NCBI RefSeq assembly: GCF_001612905.1
Contig: NZ_BDBI01000012.1
Location: 248,001-312,000, forward strand
Direction: 5' to 3'
DNA: 64,000 nt
DNA from: Nocardia ignorata NBRC 108230
Lineage (GTDB): Bacteria; Actinomycetota; Actinomycetes; Mycobacteriales; Mycobacteriaceae
In this document: piece by piece, positions 1 through 8,904 of the stretch
Numbering within the stretch: position 1 is the first letter of the stretch
How the letters are laid out: every line of letters starts with the position of its first letter
Notes under the pieces: generated by a model
The model's input: only the letters and a program-made list of their open reading frames with translations
Told to the model about the DNA's origin: nothing
The model's database searches: none
Program-made: the position numbers and the translations under genes

Positions 1-87
1 AGTGGCCATATCGGAGTGATCGCTCTCTATTCGCCCCCTTGTCTTTGTCACTAAAGGAGCTTTGGGGCCACTGCCTTGTGGATTGTT

Positions 88-105
88 ACAGAGCGCATGC
101 TCTGT
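88..105. promoter_or_regulatory. Palindromic operator in front of the TetR gene
   Basis: ACAGAGC (88-94) and GCTCTGT (99-105) form a perfect 7-bp inverted repeat around GCAT, ending 12 nt before the ATG of the TetR-family gene. Position and symmetry fit an autoregulatory TetR operator. The assignment rests on location only. Confidence 0.6.
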
Positions 106-117
106 TAATCTCGGTTC

Positions 118-750
118 ATGCCGCGCCCCCGGATACACGATCTCGATCACCTGCTCGATGCCGCCGAAGCAATGGCCGTCGACTCCGGTCCCACTGCTGT
201 CACTGTGCGGGCGCTGTCGGAGGCGACCGGTGTGTCGAACGGGGCGATCTATCACGCCTTCGGGTCACGCGCCGGGCTGTTAGGGCGCACCTGGCTGCGC
301 GCCGCGCAACGGTTCCTCGAGCTGCAACGTCGAGCTGTCGACCGGGCGTTGGCGACCAGTTCCGCGCCGGAACATGCGATCGAAGCGGTGGTTGCGGCCG
401 CCGATACACCGGCTGAATTCCTGCTCGAGCACCCGGTGTCGGGGCGTTTCCTGTTGACCGTGTCCCGGCAGGAACTGCTCGGATCGAGCGAGATCCCCGG
501 CGACATCGCCGAAGAACTGCAACGGCTCGACGACCTGCTGACCGGACTGCTCGTCGACCTGGCGCGCGGCGTCTACGGGCGGGGCGATCGGGAAGCGGTG
601 ACCGTTGTCCGCGATTGCGTGGTCGAACTGCCGACCGCCCTGCTGCTGCGTGGCCGCCGCGACCCCGAAACCGCAGTGCGTCAACGGCTTGCCGCCGCCG
701 TCCGCGCCGTTCTGGCCCTACCCCTTGACGACTCCACCCCCAAGAAATGA
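118..750 (+). CDS. TetR-family transcriptional regulator
   Basis: A 210-residue DNA-binding repressor-like protein. Residues about 8-55 form the TetR helix-turn-helix, with the segment VTVRALSEATGVSNGAIYHAF followed by a basic turn; the remainder is the usual helical ligand-binding and dimerisation half. Length is typical of the family. The stop codon lies 11 nt before the next start, so it is probably co-transcribed with the enoyl-CoA hydratase-like gene, which it may control through the palindrome at 88-105. The ligand is unknown, although the neighbour suggests an acyl-CoA or fatty-acid signal. Confidence 0.9.
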   Translation: MPRPRIHDLDHLLDAAEAMAVDSGPTAVTVRALSEATGVSNGAIYHAFGSRAGLLGRTWLRAAQRFLELQRRAVDRALATSSAPEHAIEAVVAAADTPAEFLLEHPVSGRFLLTVSRQELLGSSEIPGDIAEELQRLDDLLTGLLVDLARGVYGRGDREAVTVVRDCVVELPTALLLRGRRDPETAVRQRLAAAVRAVLALPLDDSTPKK

Positions 751-761
751 GAGGCAACACC

Positions 762-1409
762 ATGACCGCGACAGTGCATTACGAGGACAAGATCGCCGTG
801 CTCACCCTCGGCGACAACGAAAACCGGTTCTCCCCGGACTGGATCGACCGCGTGAACGCCCAGCTCGACACCATCGAGCAGGAAGCGCAGGGCCTGATCA
901 CCGTCGGCAGCGGCAAGTTCTATTCCAACGGGCTCGACCTGGAATGGTTGATGGCCAACGGCGACCGAGGCGAATGGTACGTCGGCCGAGTTCAGGAACT
1001 GTTCGCCCGCATCCTCACCTTCCCGCTGCCGACCGTCGCCGCCGTCAACGGCCACGCCTTCGGCGCGGGCGCCATGCTGGCCATCGCCCACGACTTCCGC
1101 ATCATGCGTGCGGACCGCGGCTACTACTGCTTCCCCGAGGTCGACATCGACATCCCCTTCACCCCCGGCATGGCCGCTCTCATCCAGGCCAAACTCGGCC
1201 CGCAGGCCGCGGTCACCGCCATGACTACCGGTCACCGCTTCTCCGGTCAGGATGCCCTCGCCGCCGGCCTCGTCGACGCCACGGCCACCGAAGTCGAACT
1301 CGTCGCCGACGCCGCCACCAAGCTCACCCCCATCCTCGGCAAGAACCCCGCCACCCTCGCTGCCATCAAGAACACCATGTACGCCGCCGTCACCACGGCC
1401 CTACGCTGA
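762..1409 (+). CDS. Enoyl-CoA hydratase/isomerase family protein
   Basis: A crotonase-fold protein of 215 residues expected to act on enoyl-CoA thioesters in the cytoplasm. The oxyanion-hole regions are visible: KFYSNGLDLEWL near the first third, and HAFGAGAMLAIAHDFR with the Gly-Ala-Gly turn near residue 105. It is shorter than the usual 250-260 residues, matching the short actinobacterial subgroup that lacks much of the C-terminal helical region. ATG 762 is preferred over 747 because it leaves the AGAGG-like stretch at 750-753 upstream. Substrate specificity cannot be read. Confidence 0.85.
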   Translation: MTATVHYEDKIAVLTLGDNENRFSPDWIDRVNAQLDTIEQEAQGLITVGSGKFYSNGLDLEWLMANGDRGEWYVGRVQELFARILTFPLPTVAAVNGHAFGAGAMLAIAHDFRIMRADRGYYCFPEVDIDIPFTPGMAALIQAKLGPQAAVTAMTTGHRFSGQDALAAGLVDATATEVELVADAATKLTPILGKNPATLAAIKNTMYAAVTTALR

Positions 1410-1620
1410 GACGAGACCAGAGGATGCCGACCACGACCACCGAGGCGGCAGCACCAACCTCGCGCTCTGGAACACGCTGCAACGACTGAATTGGCCGACG
1501 AACCCCACCGAACTCGTCGTCACTTTCTACATCCTCGACGGCGAACGCACGACGACCGTAGGTGGCGCCACGCCACGGTGGTTGAGGCGCACCGGGGCTC
1601 GTCGGGCATAGGCTGGCGGC

Positions 1621-2214
1621 ATGTCCTTGACCGACGGGGAGGGGCAGCACAGCGGGGGGACCCGGCAGGCGGTGGTGATCGCGGGCGGGGCGTCGTTCGT
1701 GCTCGGGGTGGTGACGTTGCTGTGGCCCGGGCGCGACGAATCGACGTTGGCACTGATTTTCGGGATCGCCCTGGTGATCAGCGCGCTCGTGCAGGGGTTC
1801 CTGGCGTTGTGGGCGCGGATCGGGTTCCTGCTTCGGGTGCTGGTACTGGTGAGTGCCGCGCTCACGTCCGTGCTGGCCGTGCTGGCGTTCAGTGGTGGGA
1901 ACATAGAACTGCTCGCGCTGTGGATCGGGCTCGGGTGGACGGTGCGGGGGATCGTGCTCGCACTCGTCGCGGTGTGGGACGACGATCGCGCCGACAGCTG
2001 GACTGCCGAGCTCTGTGGGCTCGGCACCCTCGCGATCGGGATCACGATCATCGCCATGACCTTCAAGACCGTCACTGGCCTGGCGACGATGACCGGCGGC
2101 GGACTGATCGTGATCGGCGTGCTCGACCTGCTCGCCGCCGGTATCGTGCGGGCCACACACACCGCCACCGCGCCCGCCCCGACGGTGAACACACAGGCCG
2201 TCGCCGACCGCTGA
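1621..2214 (+). CDS. HdeD/DUF308-like integral membrane protein
   Basis: A 197-residue membrane protein with about six hydrophobic segments arranged in repeated pairs (residues roughly 17-35, 40-62, 68-88, 95-117, 130-150 and 155-178), the pattern of HdeD/DUF308 proteins. In enterobacteria HdeD is linked to acid resistance; in actinomycetes the role is unknown. It stands alone, about 210 nt from genes on either side. The C-terminal tail is Ala/Thr/Pro-rich and probably cytoplasmic. Confidence 0.75.
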   Translation: MSLTDGEGQHSGGTRQAVVIAGGASFVLGVVTLLWPGRDESTLALIFGIALVISALVQGFLALWARIGFLLRVLVLVSAALTSVLAVLAFSGGNIELLALWIGLGWTVRGIVLALVAVWDDDRADSWTAELCGLGTLAIGITIIAMTFKTVTGLATMTGGGLIVIGVLDLLAAGIVRATHTATAPAPTVNTQAVADR

Positions 2215-2427
2215 GATCCAATCCCGCACCCGCAGTGCGCTTTTCGCGGCGGTGGACGAACATCGGGACAACATGACGTTGCCGGAAACGGAGCGGGTGC
2301 TGAACTCTGCGTGCCGGGCCGTTCACAGCTGGGGTAACTGTGCTGCGCGCCGGTAGCGTGGCCCGCGGCGTGCGCAGGTCGCCGCGCGCCGCGTCCGCAG
2401 CCCCGAAGTATGACCAGGAGAATTGTG

Positions 2428-3849
2428 GTGTCGCGCGTAATCCCCGGCGTAGCTGCCGATGCCGTCGAACGTGAGAAGCAGGCCATGCGGCGCATGACCG
2501 AAAGCCTGGTCGAAGATCTGTCGGACAATGTTCCCGTCGAGCAGGTGACCTCGGCCGTCGGTGCCGCGCACACCCGGTTCGAGGGCAAGCCGATCCGTGA
2601 GTTCGTGCCGATCCTGGTGGAGCGGATCGTGCGCAACGAACTGGCCGATTCCGACCCGACCGTGCGAGTGCCCGCGCCGACCGCGCGCCCTGCCGCAGCC
2701 GAGCAGCCGGCCGAACCGGTCGCCACTGCGGGGAAGCCTGCCGCGCCGCTGGTGAGCAGGCGGAAGCTAGTTTCGCTGTCGGTCGGTGCGGTCGGTGCGG
2801 TGGCGATCGTGGCCGCCGGGATGACGCTGTGGCCGAGCAGCGCCGAAAGCCCGGCCGCCGCGCCGGTCGGCGCGGTCACCGTGGTGCGCGGTGTGGTCGG
2901 GTCGGAGAAGATGTCGTTCTTCGCCGACGAGCGCGTCGTCAAGGTGCTCACCGACAACGGGATCCGGGTGGAGGTGCAGCCCGCGGGATCGCGGCAGATC
3001 GCCACCGAGGTCGACCTCGACAGCTTCGATTTCGCGTTTCCGTCGAGCAAGCCCGCCGCCGAACGCATTCAGCGGTTGCGCAATGTCACCGCCGGGTACA
3101 CGCCGTTCTCCTCGCCGATCGCGATCGCCACCTACCGGCCGATCGCCGACCTGCTCACCGCGGCAGGTGTGATCAAGCCCGGCCCGGTCGCGACCTTCGA
3201 CATGCAGCGGTACCTCGAGCTCACCGCCAAGGGTGTGCAGTGGGACGACCTGCCCGGTAACACGACCTACCCGGTGGCCAAGAACATCTTGGTCTCCACC
3301 ACCGACCCGCGTACCTCGAACTCCGCCGCGATGTACATGGCGATCGCCGGCTATGTGGCCAACGATCACACCATCGTGCGCGGCGGCACCGCCGAACAGC
3401 ACGTACTTCCGACGCTGTCGAAACTGTTCCTCGCCCAGGGCTACACCGACAACAGCAGCGAAGGGCCCTTCACCCAGTATCTGACCAACGGGATGGGCCC
3501 GACACCGATGGTGTGCATCTACGAGGCCCAGTTCGTCGAGGCGGCGGGGCAGGGACGCATCACCGAGGACATGGTTCTCACCTATCCGACACCGACCGTG
3601 CTGTCGAGCCACACGCTTGTCCCGTTCACCGATACCGGCGACCGGATCGGCAAGCTGCTCACCGAGAACGCCGAACTGCGCCGTCTCGCCGCCGAACACG
3701 GTTTCCGCACGGGCGACAACGCACAGTTCACCGCCGTGGCCGCCGAGCGCAAGGTGCCGGTTCCCGCCGACCTGATCGACGTGGTCGACGTGCCCGCGTA
3801 CGAGACGCTGGAAAACCTACTCGACGGGGTCGCCAAGTCCTTCAACTGA
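2428..3849 (+). CDS. Membrane-anchored solute-binding-like protein with N-terminal helical domain
   Basis: A protein of about 473 residues. The N-terminal ~75 residues look like the actinobacterial three-helix-bundle dimerisation module (charged helices ending in FVPILVERIVR). A Pro/Ala-rich linker follows, then one transmembrane helix at about 112-133 and an extracytoplasmic domain of about 340 residues resembling phosphate or extracellular solute-binding proteins. GTG 2428 is preferred to ATG 2410 because AGGAG at 2416-2420 sits 7 nt before it. No ABC permease genes are adjacent, so it may be a sensor or surface receptor. The ligand is unknown. Confidence 0.6.
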   Translation: MSRVIPGVAADAVEREKQAMRRMTESLVEDLSDNVPVEQVTSAVGAAHTRFEGKPIREFVPILVERIVRNELADSDPTVRVPAPTARPAAAEQPAEPVATAGKPAAPLVSRRKLVSLSVGAVGAVAIVAAGMTLWPSSAESPAAAPVGAVTVVRGVVGSEKMSFFADERVVKVLTDNGIRVEVQPAGSRQIATEVDLDSFDFAFPSSKPAAERIQRLRNVTAGYTPFSSPIAIATYRPIADLLTAAGVIKPGPVATFDMQRYLELTAKGVQWDDLPGNTTYPVAKNILVSTTDPRTSNSAAMYMAIAGYVANDHTIVRGGTAEQHVLPTLSKLFLAQGYTDNSSEGPFTQYLTNGMGPTPMVCIYEAQFVEAAGQGRITEDMVLTYPTPTVLSSHTLVPFTDTGDRIGKLLTENAELRRLAAEHGFRTGDNAQFTAVAAERKVPVPADLIDVVDVPAYETLENLLDGVAKSFN

Positions 3850-3970
3850 GTTCGGTGCGCTGACCTGCAAATATCCCGGTGCGAAAAAACTTTCGCGGGC
3901 AGCGATGAGTTCTGGCGGTGGGCACCGTCTTTATGGGTGCTACCTGTAGGCCGAGATCCGGGAGAGGCTC

Positions 3971-4798
3971 ATGACCGCCAGTTCCGCCGTCACCACCGGC
4001 ACCCTCGTGGTGCCTGATGCCCGTCTGTACTACGAGGTCAGGGGGTCGGGACCGCTGATGGTGCTCGTCGGCGCACCGATGAACGCCGCCGCGTTCGCCC
4101 CGCTGGCCGAGCAGCTCGCCACCACCAACACGGTCCTCACCACCGACCCGCGCGGTCACAACGCCAGCTCCCTGAACGACCCGGATCAGGACTCCACCGT
4201 CGCGGCCCGCGCCGACGACCTGGCCCGGCTCGTCACCCGTCTCGACGCGGGTCCGGCGGTGGTATTCGGTTCCAGCGGCGGCGCCGTGTCCGCGCTCGCC
4301 CTGGCCCAGAATCACCCCGACCTGGTCACCACGGTCGTCGCCCACGAACCACCGCTGCGCGAACTGCTGCCCGACGCCGACGCTCAGCGGGCCCGCACCG
4401 ACGACATCATCGCCACCTACACCGACGGCGATGTACTCGGCGCGTGGCGGAAGTTCTTCGCCCAAGCCGACATCCCGATTCCCGACCCGGTCCTCGAGCA
4501 GATGTTCGGCGCCGATCGCGACCCACGCCAGGTCGCGAGCGAACGCTACTGGCTCACCCACGAACTGCGCCACACCACCGCATGGGTGCCCGATCCGCCC
4601 CTGCTCCGCACGATCCCCACCCGTGTCATCGTCGGTATCGGCACCGACTCCAGTGGCCAGCTCTGCGACCGCACTTCCCGCCAACTGGCCTCGGCGCTCG
4701 GCGTCGACCCGGTCCTGTTCCCCGGCGACCACACCGGATTCGTCAACGAACCAGCCACTTTCGCCGCCCGCCTGCAAGAAGCGCTCGACGAGCCGTGA
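3971..4798 (+). CDS. Alpha/beta hydrolase
   Basis: A 275-residue alpha/beta-hydrolase-fold enzyme. The nucleophile elbow GSSGG at residues 100-104 places the serine at 102; D226 and H254 (in GDHTGF) are the likely rest of the triad. No signal peptide is present, so it is cytoplasmic. It is a single gene; GGGAGAGG-like bases at 3959-3967 precede the ATG. Members include esterases, lipases and C-C hydrolases, and the substrate cannot be inferred. Confidence 0.85.
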   Translation: MTASSAVTTGTLVVPDARLYYEVRGSGPLMVLVGAPMNAAAFAPLAEQLATTNTVLTTDPRGHNASSLNDPDQDSTVAARADDLARLVTRLDAGPAVVFGSSGGAVSALALAQNHPDLVTTVVAHEPPLRELLPDADAQRARTDDIIATYTDGDVLGAWRKFFAQADIPIPDPVLEQMFGADRDPRQVASERYWLTHELRHTTAWVPDPPLLRTIPTRVIVGIGTDSSGQLCDRTSRQLASALGVDPVLFPGDHTGFVNEPATFAARLQEALDEP

Positions 4799-5134
4799 GC
4801 ACGGTTGCTCACGGAACCGCCCCCGTTGACGATGCCCGCGATCTCCTGGTCTGCCGAACCGAGCTGCGCCAGAGGGTAATCGCGTTGCTCATCCGCGACC
4901 GCCAGGAATTCGCCGGCCGCGCACGTGCACAACCCTGCATCGCGATGTCGTAGAGCGGACTCGTCAACGGAACCACACTCCCGCGTGCACGCGGCTAGCG
5001 CGAATGTTCTCGCCGTGCACCCCCTCGGGTCATCGTCTATACCGCCTGACACCTTCCTGGGGGTACGGCAGTTCGACAACAGGTAGTACCGCAGTCCAAT
5101 GTGCCTGTGTACCAGAGCTTTCTACTGTCTGCTC
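4799..5134. other. Gene-free stretch between hydrolase and lipoprotein genes
   Basis: About 336 nt without a convincing gene. A minus-strand reading across 4820-4960 has locally coding-like composition but no start with a ribosome-binding site and no family I recognise, so it may be a decayed remnant. The right part must carry the promoter of the downstream lipoprotein gene. Confidence 0.4.
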
Positions 5135-6253
5135 ATGCTGACACGTACGTTGATCCTGCCGATCTGCACCATCGCCTTGTTGCTGACGAGCTGTACTACG
5201 AGCTCCGCTGAGGCGCCCGCCGTCGCGCCCGCGCGGCTGGACTCAGTGCGGGGCGACCTTGCCGGGTTGGTCGAGTCAGGAGCTGTCGGCGCTGTCGCGA
5301 CCCTGACCGACAACGGTGCGACGGCGGTGATGAGCGCCGGGGTCGCCGATCTCGTCGAGGGCGCACCGATTCCTGATGATCGACCGCACTACGTGCGCGT
5401 CGGCAGCATTACCAAGACGTTCACGGCGGCGGTGGTGTTGCAGTTGGTTGCTGAAAAGCAGGTGGCGCTGGATGCGCCGGTGGAGAAGTATCTGCCGGGT
5501 TTGCTTCGTGGTGACGGCGTGGACGGGCGGGCGATCACGGTTCGTCAGCTCCTCGGTCACCGCAGCGGATTGCCGGTTCCGCGTTCGTTCGAATTGACGG
5601 AGCATCAGGCGGCCGTCGTCGGCCGCACCTTCACACCGGAGGAGGAGATGGCGATCATCCTGCAGTCACCCGCCGAGTCGCCTCCCGGCACCCGCTTCCA
5701 GTACAACAACACCAACTACCTGGTGGCGGGGATGCTGATCGAGGCCGTCACCGGGCGCTCGTACGCCACCGAGCTCGTCGACCGCATCATCACCCCGCTC
5801 GGCCTGACACACACCTATCTGCCCGCCACCGGCGAAACCGGTCTGCGTCGACCCCATCTGTCCGGCTACACCACGGTCGACGGAAACGTCACCGACGAAA
5901 CCCTCATGGAACCGTCTCTGCCTTGGGCTTCGGGCGCCCTGGTCAGTACCGGCGCCGACCTCAATCGCTTCTACCTCGCACTGGTATCGGGCCAGGTGGT
6001 TCCGCCCGCCCAGTTGCGCGACATGCTCGACGGCGTCGACATGGGCGAAGGCAACGGCATGTCCTACGGACTCGGCATCGGCTACACCCAACTCCCCTGC
6101 GGCACACGCTTCATCGGCCATCACGGCAACGTTCGCGGCTTCGGTGTCCTCGCGGGCGCCACCACCGCGGGCCGCGCCTTCACCTACTCCTACACCGGCA
6201 CCCCGACAGCCACGAACATGGGCGCCTGGATCACCAGCGGGCTCTGCGGCTGA
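5135..6253 (+). CDS. Lipoprotein serine hydrolase, class C beta-lactamase / DD-peptidase fold
   Basis: A 372-residue exported penicillin-recognising enzyme. The first 20 residues are a lipoprotein signal ending in a lipobox with Cys20, so the mature protein should be membrane-tethered outside the cell. The three family motifs are present: S91-x-x-K94 (SITK), Y190-N-N192, and HHG at 329-331 in the KTG position. ATG 5135 is chosen over 5099 because it begins exactly at the signal peptide. Likely roles are DD-carboxypeptidase, esterase or beta-lactamase; the HxG form of the third motif favours peptidase/esterase members. Confidence 0.85.
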   Translation: MLTRTLILPICTIALLLTSCTTSSAEAPAVAPARLDSVRGDLAGLVESGAVGAVATLTDNGATAVMSAGVADLVEGAPIPDDRPHYVRVGSITKTFTAAVVLQLVAEKQVALDAPVEKYLPGLLRGDGVDGRAITVRQLLGHRSGLPVPRSFELTEHQAAVVGRTFTPEEEMAIILQSPAESPPGTRFQYNNTNYLVAGMLIEAVTGRSYATELVDRIITPLGLTHTYLPATGETGLRRPHLSGYTTVDGNVTDETLMEPSLPWASGALVSTGADLNRFYLALVSGQVVPPAQLRDMLDGVDMGEGNGMSYGLGIGYTQLPCGTRFIGHHGNVRGFGVLAGATTAGRAFTYSYTGTPTATNMGAWITSGLCG

Positions 6254-6281
6254 TCCGCCACTCGCGGCGCTCGGCGAAGGG

Positions 6282-6312
6282 TGTATCCGATACCGAGGTA
6301 CAGGGTTACCGT
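6282..6312 (+). promoter_or_regulatory. Candidate MerR-type promoter
   Basis: A dyad TACC-GA-GGTA (6291-6300) lies between a -35-like TGTATC (6282-6287) and a -10-like TTACCG (6306-6311), an over-long spacer of about 18 nt centred on the dyad. This is the geometry of MerR-family activated promoters. The -10 is 7 nt from the downstream ATG, suggesting a leaderless transcript. No MerR gene is adjacent. Confidence 0.45.
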
Positions 6313-6318
6313 CGAAGA

Positions 6319-6663
6319 ATGCAGCTGCAACCAGATCAGGGCGATTGGGTGTCTCCGGCGTGCACCCTGCCCACGGCGGAGCAACCGATCCGGGTCGCCG
6401 AGTTCGACCAACTCTTCCGCAGCTCTGCGCGCGCAATCCGACGTCCCGATCGGAAGCGGCTCGACGTGATCCTCGATCCGGGCGCCGAGGCGGTGGCGCG
6501 CGAGCTCTCCGAGCGCGAGAGCCGCTGCTGCTCGTTCTTCACCTTCGACTTCGCTGTCGAGCAGGAGGGCCTGATGATGCGAGTCGGTGTTCCGGCGAAC
6601 CACGTGGAGGTACTCGACGCCTTCGCATCACGTGCCCTGGCTGCGATCGAGGCGGCCGGGTGA
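6319..6663 (+). CDS. Small conserved protein with a Cys-Cys motif
   Basis: A 114-residue soluble protein that I do not recognise by name. The N-terminal half has a Cys in SPACTLP; the middle carries RESRCCSFFTF, an adjacent Cys pair followed by aromatics that could bind metal or undergo redox change; the end is an amphipathic helix. ATG 6319 is chosen because it sits just downstream of a MerR-type dyad promoter (6282-6312). That arrangement suggests a metal- or stress-induced gene, but this is inference. Confidence 0.6.
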   Translation: MQLQPDQGDWVSPACTLPTAEQPIRVAEFDQLFRSSARAIRRPDRKRLDVILDPGAEAVARELSERESRCCSFFTFDFAVEQEGLMMRVGVPANHVEVLDAFASRALAAIEAAG

Positions 6664-7167
6664 GCTTTGACGAATCGGCCGGCTCACATTCGCTACCACA
6701 TCGCCGCCGACGCGGATCACGTCCGGAGTGGGGGCTGAACTGTTTTCCGCGCCTGAGCGGGTCAGGTACTCATCTGCACGAACAAGATTCTGTCCGCCCG
6801 CGCGCCGATTGTCGACCAGTTCCACCACCACTTGGAGCACCGCAACATCTTCACCGAGGCTTACTCGAAGTGGCGTGACCCGTGCACGCACCTGCTCACC
6901 GGCGCCGGCGTGGGCAAGTGCGGTTCGTGGTGACGGTGCACTAGGCCGCACCCACATCGGCATCGACGACCACTACTGCTTCCATCTGCCCGACCTCTGC
7001 GGAACCCGCGGGCCACTACGCGACCCGGACGCCCCCCGACGACGAATAAGCCATCCGCCCTGCAGATCGTGGTGCCGCCGCTACCGACTTGCTGATCGAC
7101 TGGGTACATCGTTGGTGCTCGCCGCCGCGAAACACCGGCTACCCCGACGGCGGCACCCGCGACCCGG
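6664..7167. other. Gene-poor stretch, possibly holding a decayed coding remnant
   Basis: About 500 nt with no complete gene. Between about 6770 and 6933 a plus-strand reading without its own start encodes a protein-like segment (begins ICTNKILSARAP, contains HHHLEHRNIFTEAYSKWRD, ends GVGKCGSW then stop). The composition looks coding, so this may be the 3' end of a degraded gene. I do not recognise the family. The rest appears non-coding. Confidence 0.35.
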
Positions 7168-7995
7168 CTACTTCTTCAAAAAATTCAGCAGGTCGGTGTT
7201 GAAGCGGTCCTTGTCGCCGGGCACCAATGCGATACCGTGCGAGCCGCCGGGATACACCAGAAGTTCGGCGTCGGGAATGATCTGGGCGGATTTGCGGCCG
7301 GTGGCATCGATCGGGACGACCTGATCGTCGTCACCGTGGACCACGAGGGTGGGGATGTCGAACTTGGCGAGGTCGGCGGTGAAATCGGTGTAGCCGAAGG
7401 CGTCCACACATTGCACCCCGGCCTGGATGGACTCGTGCATGGCCATGAGCCAGAAGGCGTCGAGATTGCCGCGTGTGGCTTTGGTATCGGGTCGGTTCGC
7501 GCTGAAGAAGCCTTCGGCGGTGTCGCGCCAGAACTGGGAGCGTTCGGTCAATATGCCCTCTTTGAGGGAGTTGAACACTGAGTCGGGCACGCCCTCGGGG
7601 TTGGAGTCCGATTGTGCCATGATCGGCGGGATCGCGGAGAGCAGGACTGCCGAGCGGACGCGGTCGGTGCCGTGGCGGCCGATGTAGCGGGCCAGTTCGC
7701 CACCGCCCATCGAATGCGCGACCAGGGTGATCTCATCGAGGTCGAGGTGCACGATCAGATCGTTGAGGTCGTCGGCGAAGGTGTCGAAGTCGTAGCCTTG
7801 CCAGGGCTGTGCAGAGCGGCCGTGGCCGCGCCGATCGTGGGCGATGCCGCGGTACCCGGCGTCGGCCACGCATTTCATCTGGTCGTCCCAGGCGTCGGCG
7901 TTCAACGGCCAGCCGTGGATGAACAGGACAGGGCGTCCGGTGCCCCAGTCCTTGTAGTAGAGCTCGACTCCATCGCGAGTGTTGCACACAGGCAT
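7168..7995 (-). CDS. Alpha/beta hydrolase of the cofactor-free haloperoxidase/arylesterase group
   Basis: A 275-residue cytoplasmic alpha/beta hydrolase. It has the family signatures FIHGWP (25-30), HDRRGHGRS (53-61) and AHSMGGGE with the nucleophile at Ser95; D224 and H253 complete the likely triad. Length and motifs match bacterial non-haem chloroperoxidases, also active as perhydrolases and esterases. It is a single gene, converging on the remnant region to its left; the start is followed upstream by about 570 nt without clear genes. Confidence 0.88.
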   Translation of the reverse strand: MPVCNTRDGVELYYKDWGTGRPVLFIHGWPLNADAWDDQMKCVADAGYRGIAHDRRGHGRSAQPWQGYDFDTFADDLNDLIVHLDLDEITLVAHSMGGGELARYIGRHGTDRVRSAVLLSAIPPIMAQSDSNPEGVPDSVFNSLKEGILTERSQFWRDTAEGFFSANRPDTKATRGNLDAFWLMAMHESIQAGVQCVDAFGYTDFTADLAKFDIPTLVVHGDDDQVVPIDATGRKSAQIIPDAELLVYPGGSHGIALVPGDKDRFNTDLLNFLKK

Positions 7996-8565
7996 CAGTA
8001 GTCACCTTCCACTGGTGGCGGCACGCCGACCGGGGACTCGGCCGTCCTACGAACCGCCGACTCCCACCGTGCCACAGTTCGGGGATTGGGCGGGTGCGAC
8101 ACCGCAGGTGCGATGAGTCATCACTACGGGGCGCCACTACCTCGGTCTCGGCAACGACGTAGGTCCGGCCGGTCTCCGGCAAGGTTTCCGGCGATGGAGG
8201 TTGCTGTCGAACCGGTACCCAAGGCTCCTACCGCGCCACCCAGGGTCAGTGCTTTGATCGTTGCGCCCTCATCGACCCCGACGGCTACCACGTTGTCACC
8301 ATAGGTGCGCAGGGAGCGCCGAGGGGCTGCTCGACGCGCCCGCGCATGTCGGCGTCTTGGACATGCAGGCCCATCGACTCCACCCGGATCCGGATTGTGC
8401 TTCCTCGGCCGCGAGGTACACCCGCCCACGGTGGTGACGTTTTCCAGGCGCAGTGTCCCCGCGTCCGGCGCGGCTCAACAGTGACCGCACATAGTACGTC
8501 GCTGTCCGCAGCGTGACTTTTCTCGTCGATGTTCTCTGAAACCCCGGAATCCAGGATGTGAGCCG
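7996..8565. other. Stretch without a supported gene
   Basis: About 570 nt between two genes pointing away from each other, so it must contain both promoters. A minus-strand segment at about 8175-8310 reads like protein (GDNVVAVGVDEGATIKALTLGG) but lacks a credible start and runs into a poor-quality reading, so it could be a gene remnant. I see no RNA gene or mobile element. Confidence 0.35.
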
Positions 8566-8901
8566 ATGACCGCGCTGCGTTCGATCCTGCTGTTCGCGCT
8601 GGCCGCCGTTGCCGAGATCGGCGGCGCCTGGCTGGTCTGGCAGGGCGTGCGCGAGCACAAGGGTGTGGCCTGGATCGGCGCCGGAGTCATCGCCCTCGGC
8701 CTCTACGGTTTCGTCGCCACGCTGCAGCCCGACGCCAATTTCGGGCGGATCCTCGCCGCTTACGGCGGGGTGTTCGTGGCCGGATCCTTGCTGTGGGGCA
8801 TGGCATTGGACGGCTTCCGCCCCGACCGCTGGGACGTGATCGGGGCGGCCATCTGCCTACTCGGCGTCGCGATCATCATGTACGCGCCGCGCCCTAGCTG
8901 A
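8566..8901 (+). CDS. YnfA/UPF0060-family small membrane protein
   Basis: A 111-residue protein with four hydrophobic helices (about 5-25, 33-53, 62-82 and 88-107), the size and topology of the YnfA/UPF0060 family, which belongs to the drug/metabolite transporter superfamily related to small multidrug transporters. Typical signatures are the N-terminal [11 protein letters not shown] and the central [15 protein letters not shown]. The substrate is undefined. It converges on nuoN, whose stop is only 3 nt away. Confidence 0.9.
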   Translation: MTALRSILLFALAAVAEIGGAWLVWQGVREHKGVAWIGAGVIALGLYGFVATLQPDANFGRILAAYGGVFVAGSLLWGMALDGFRPDRWDVIGAAICLLGVAIIMYAPRPS

Positions 8902-8904
8902 TCG

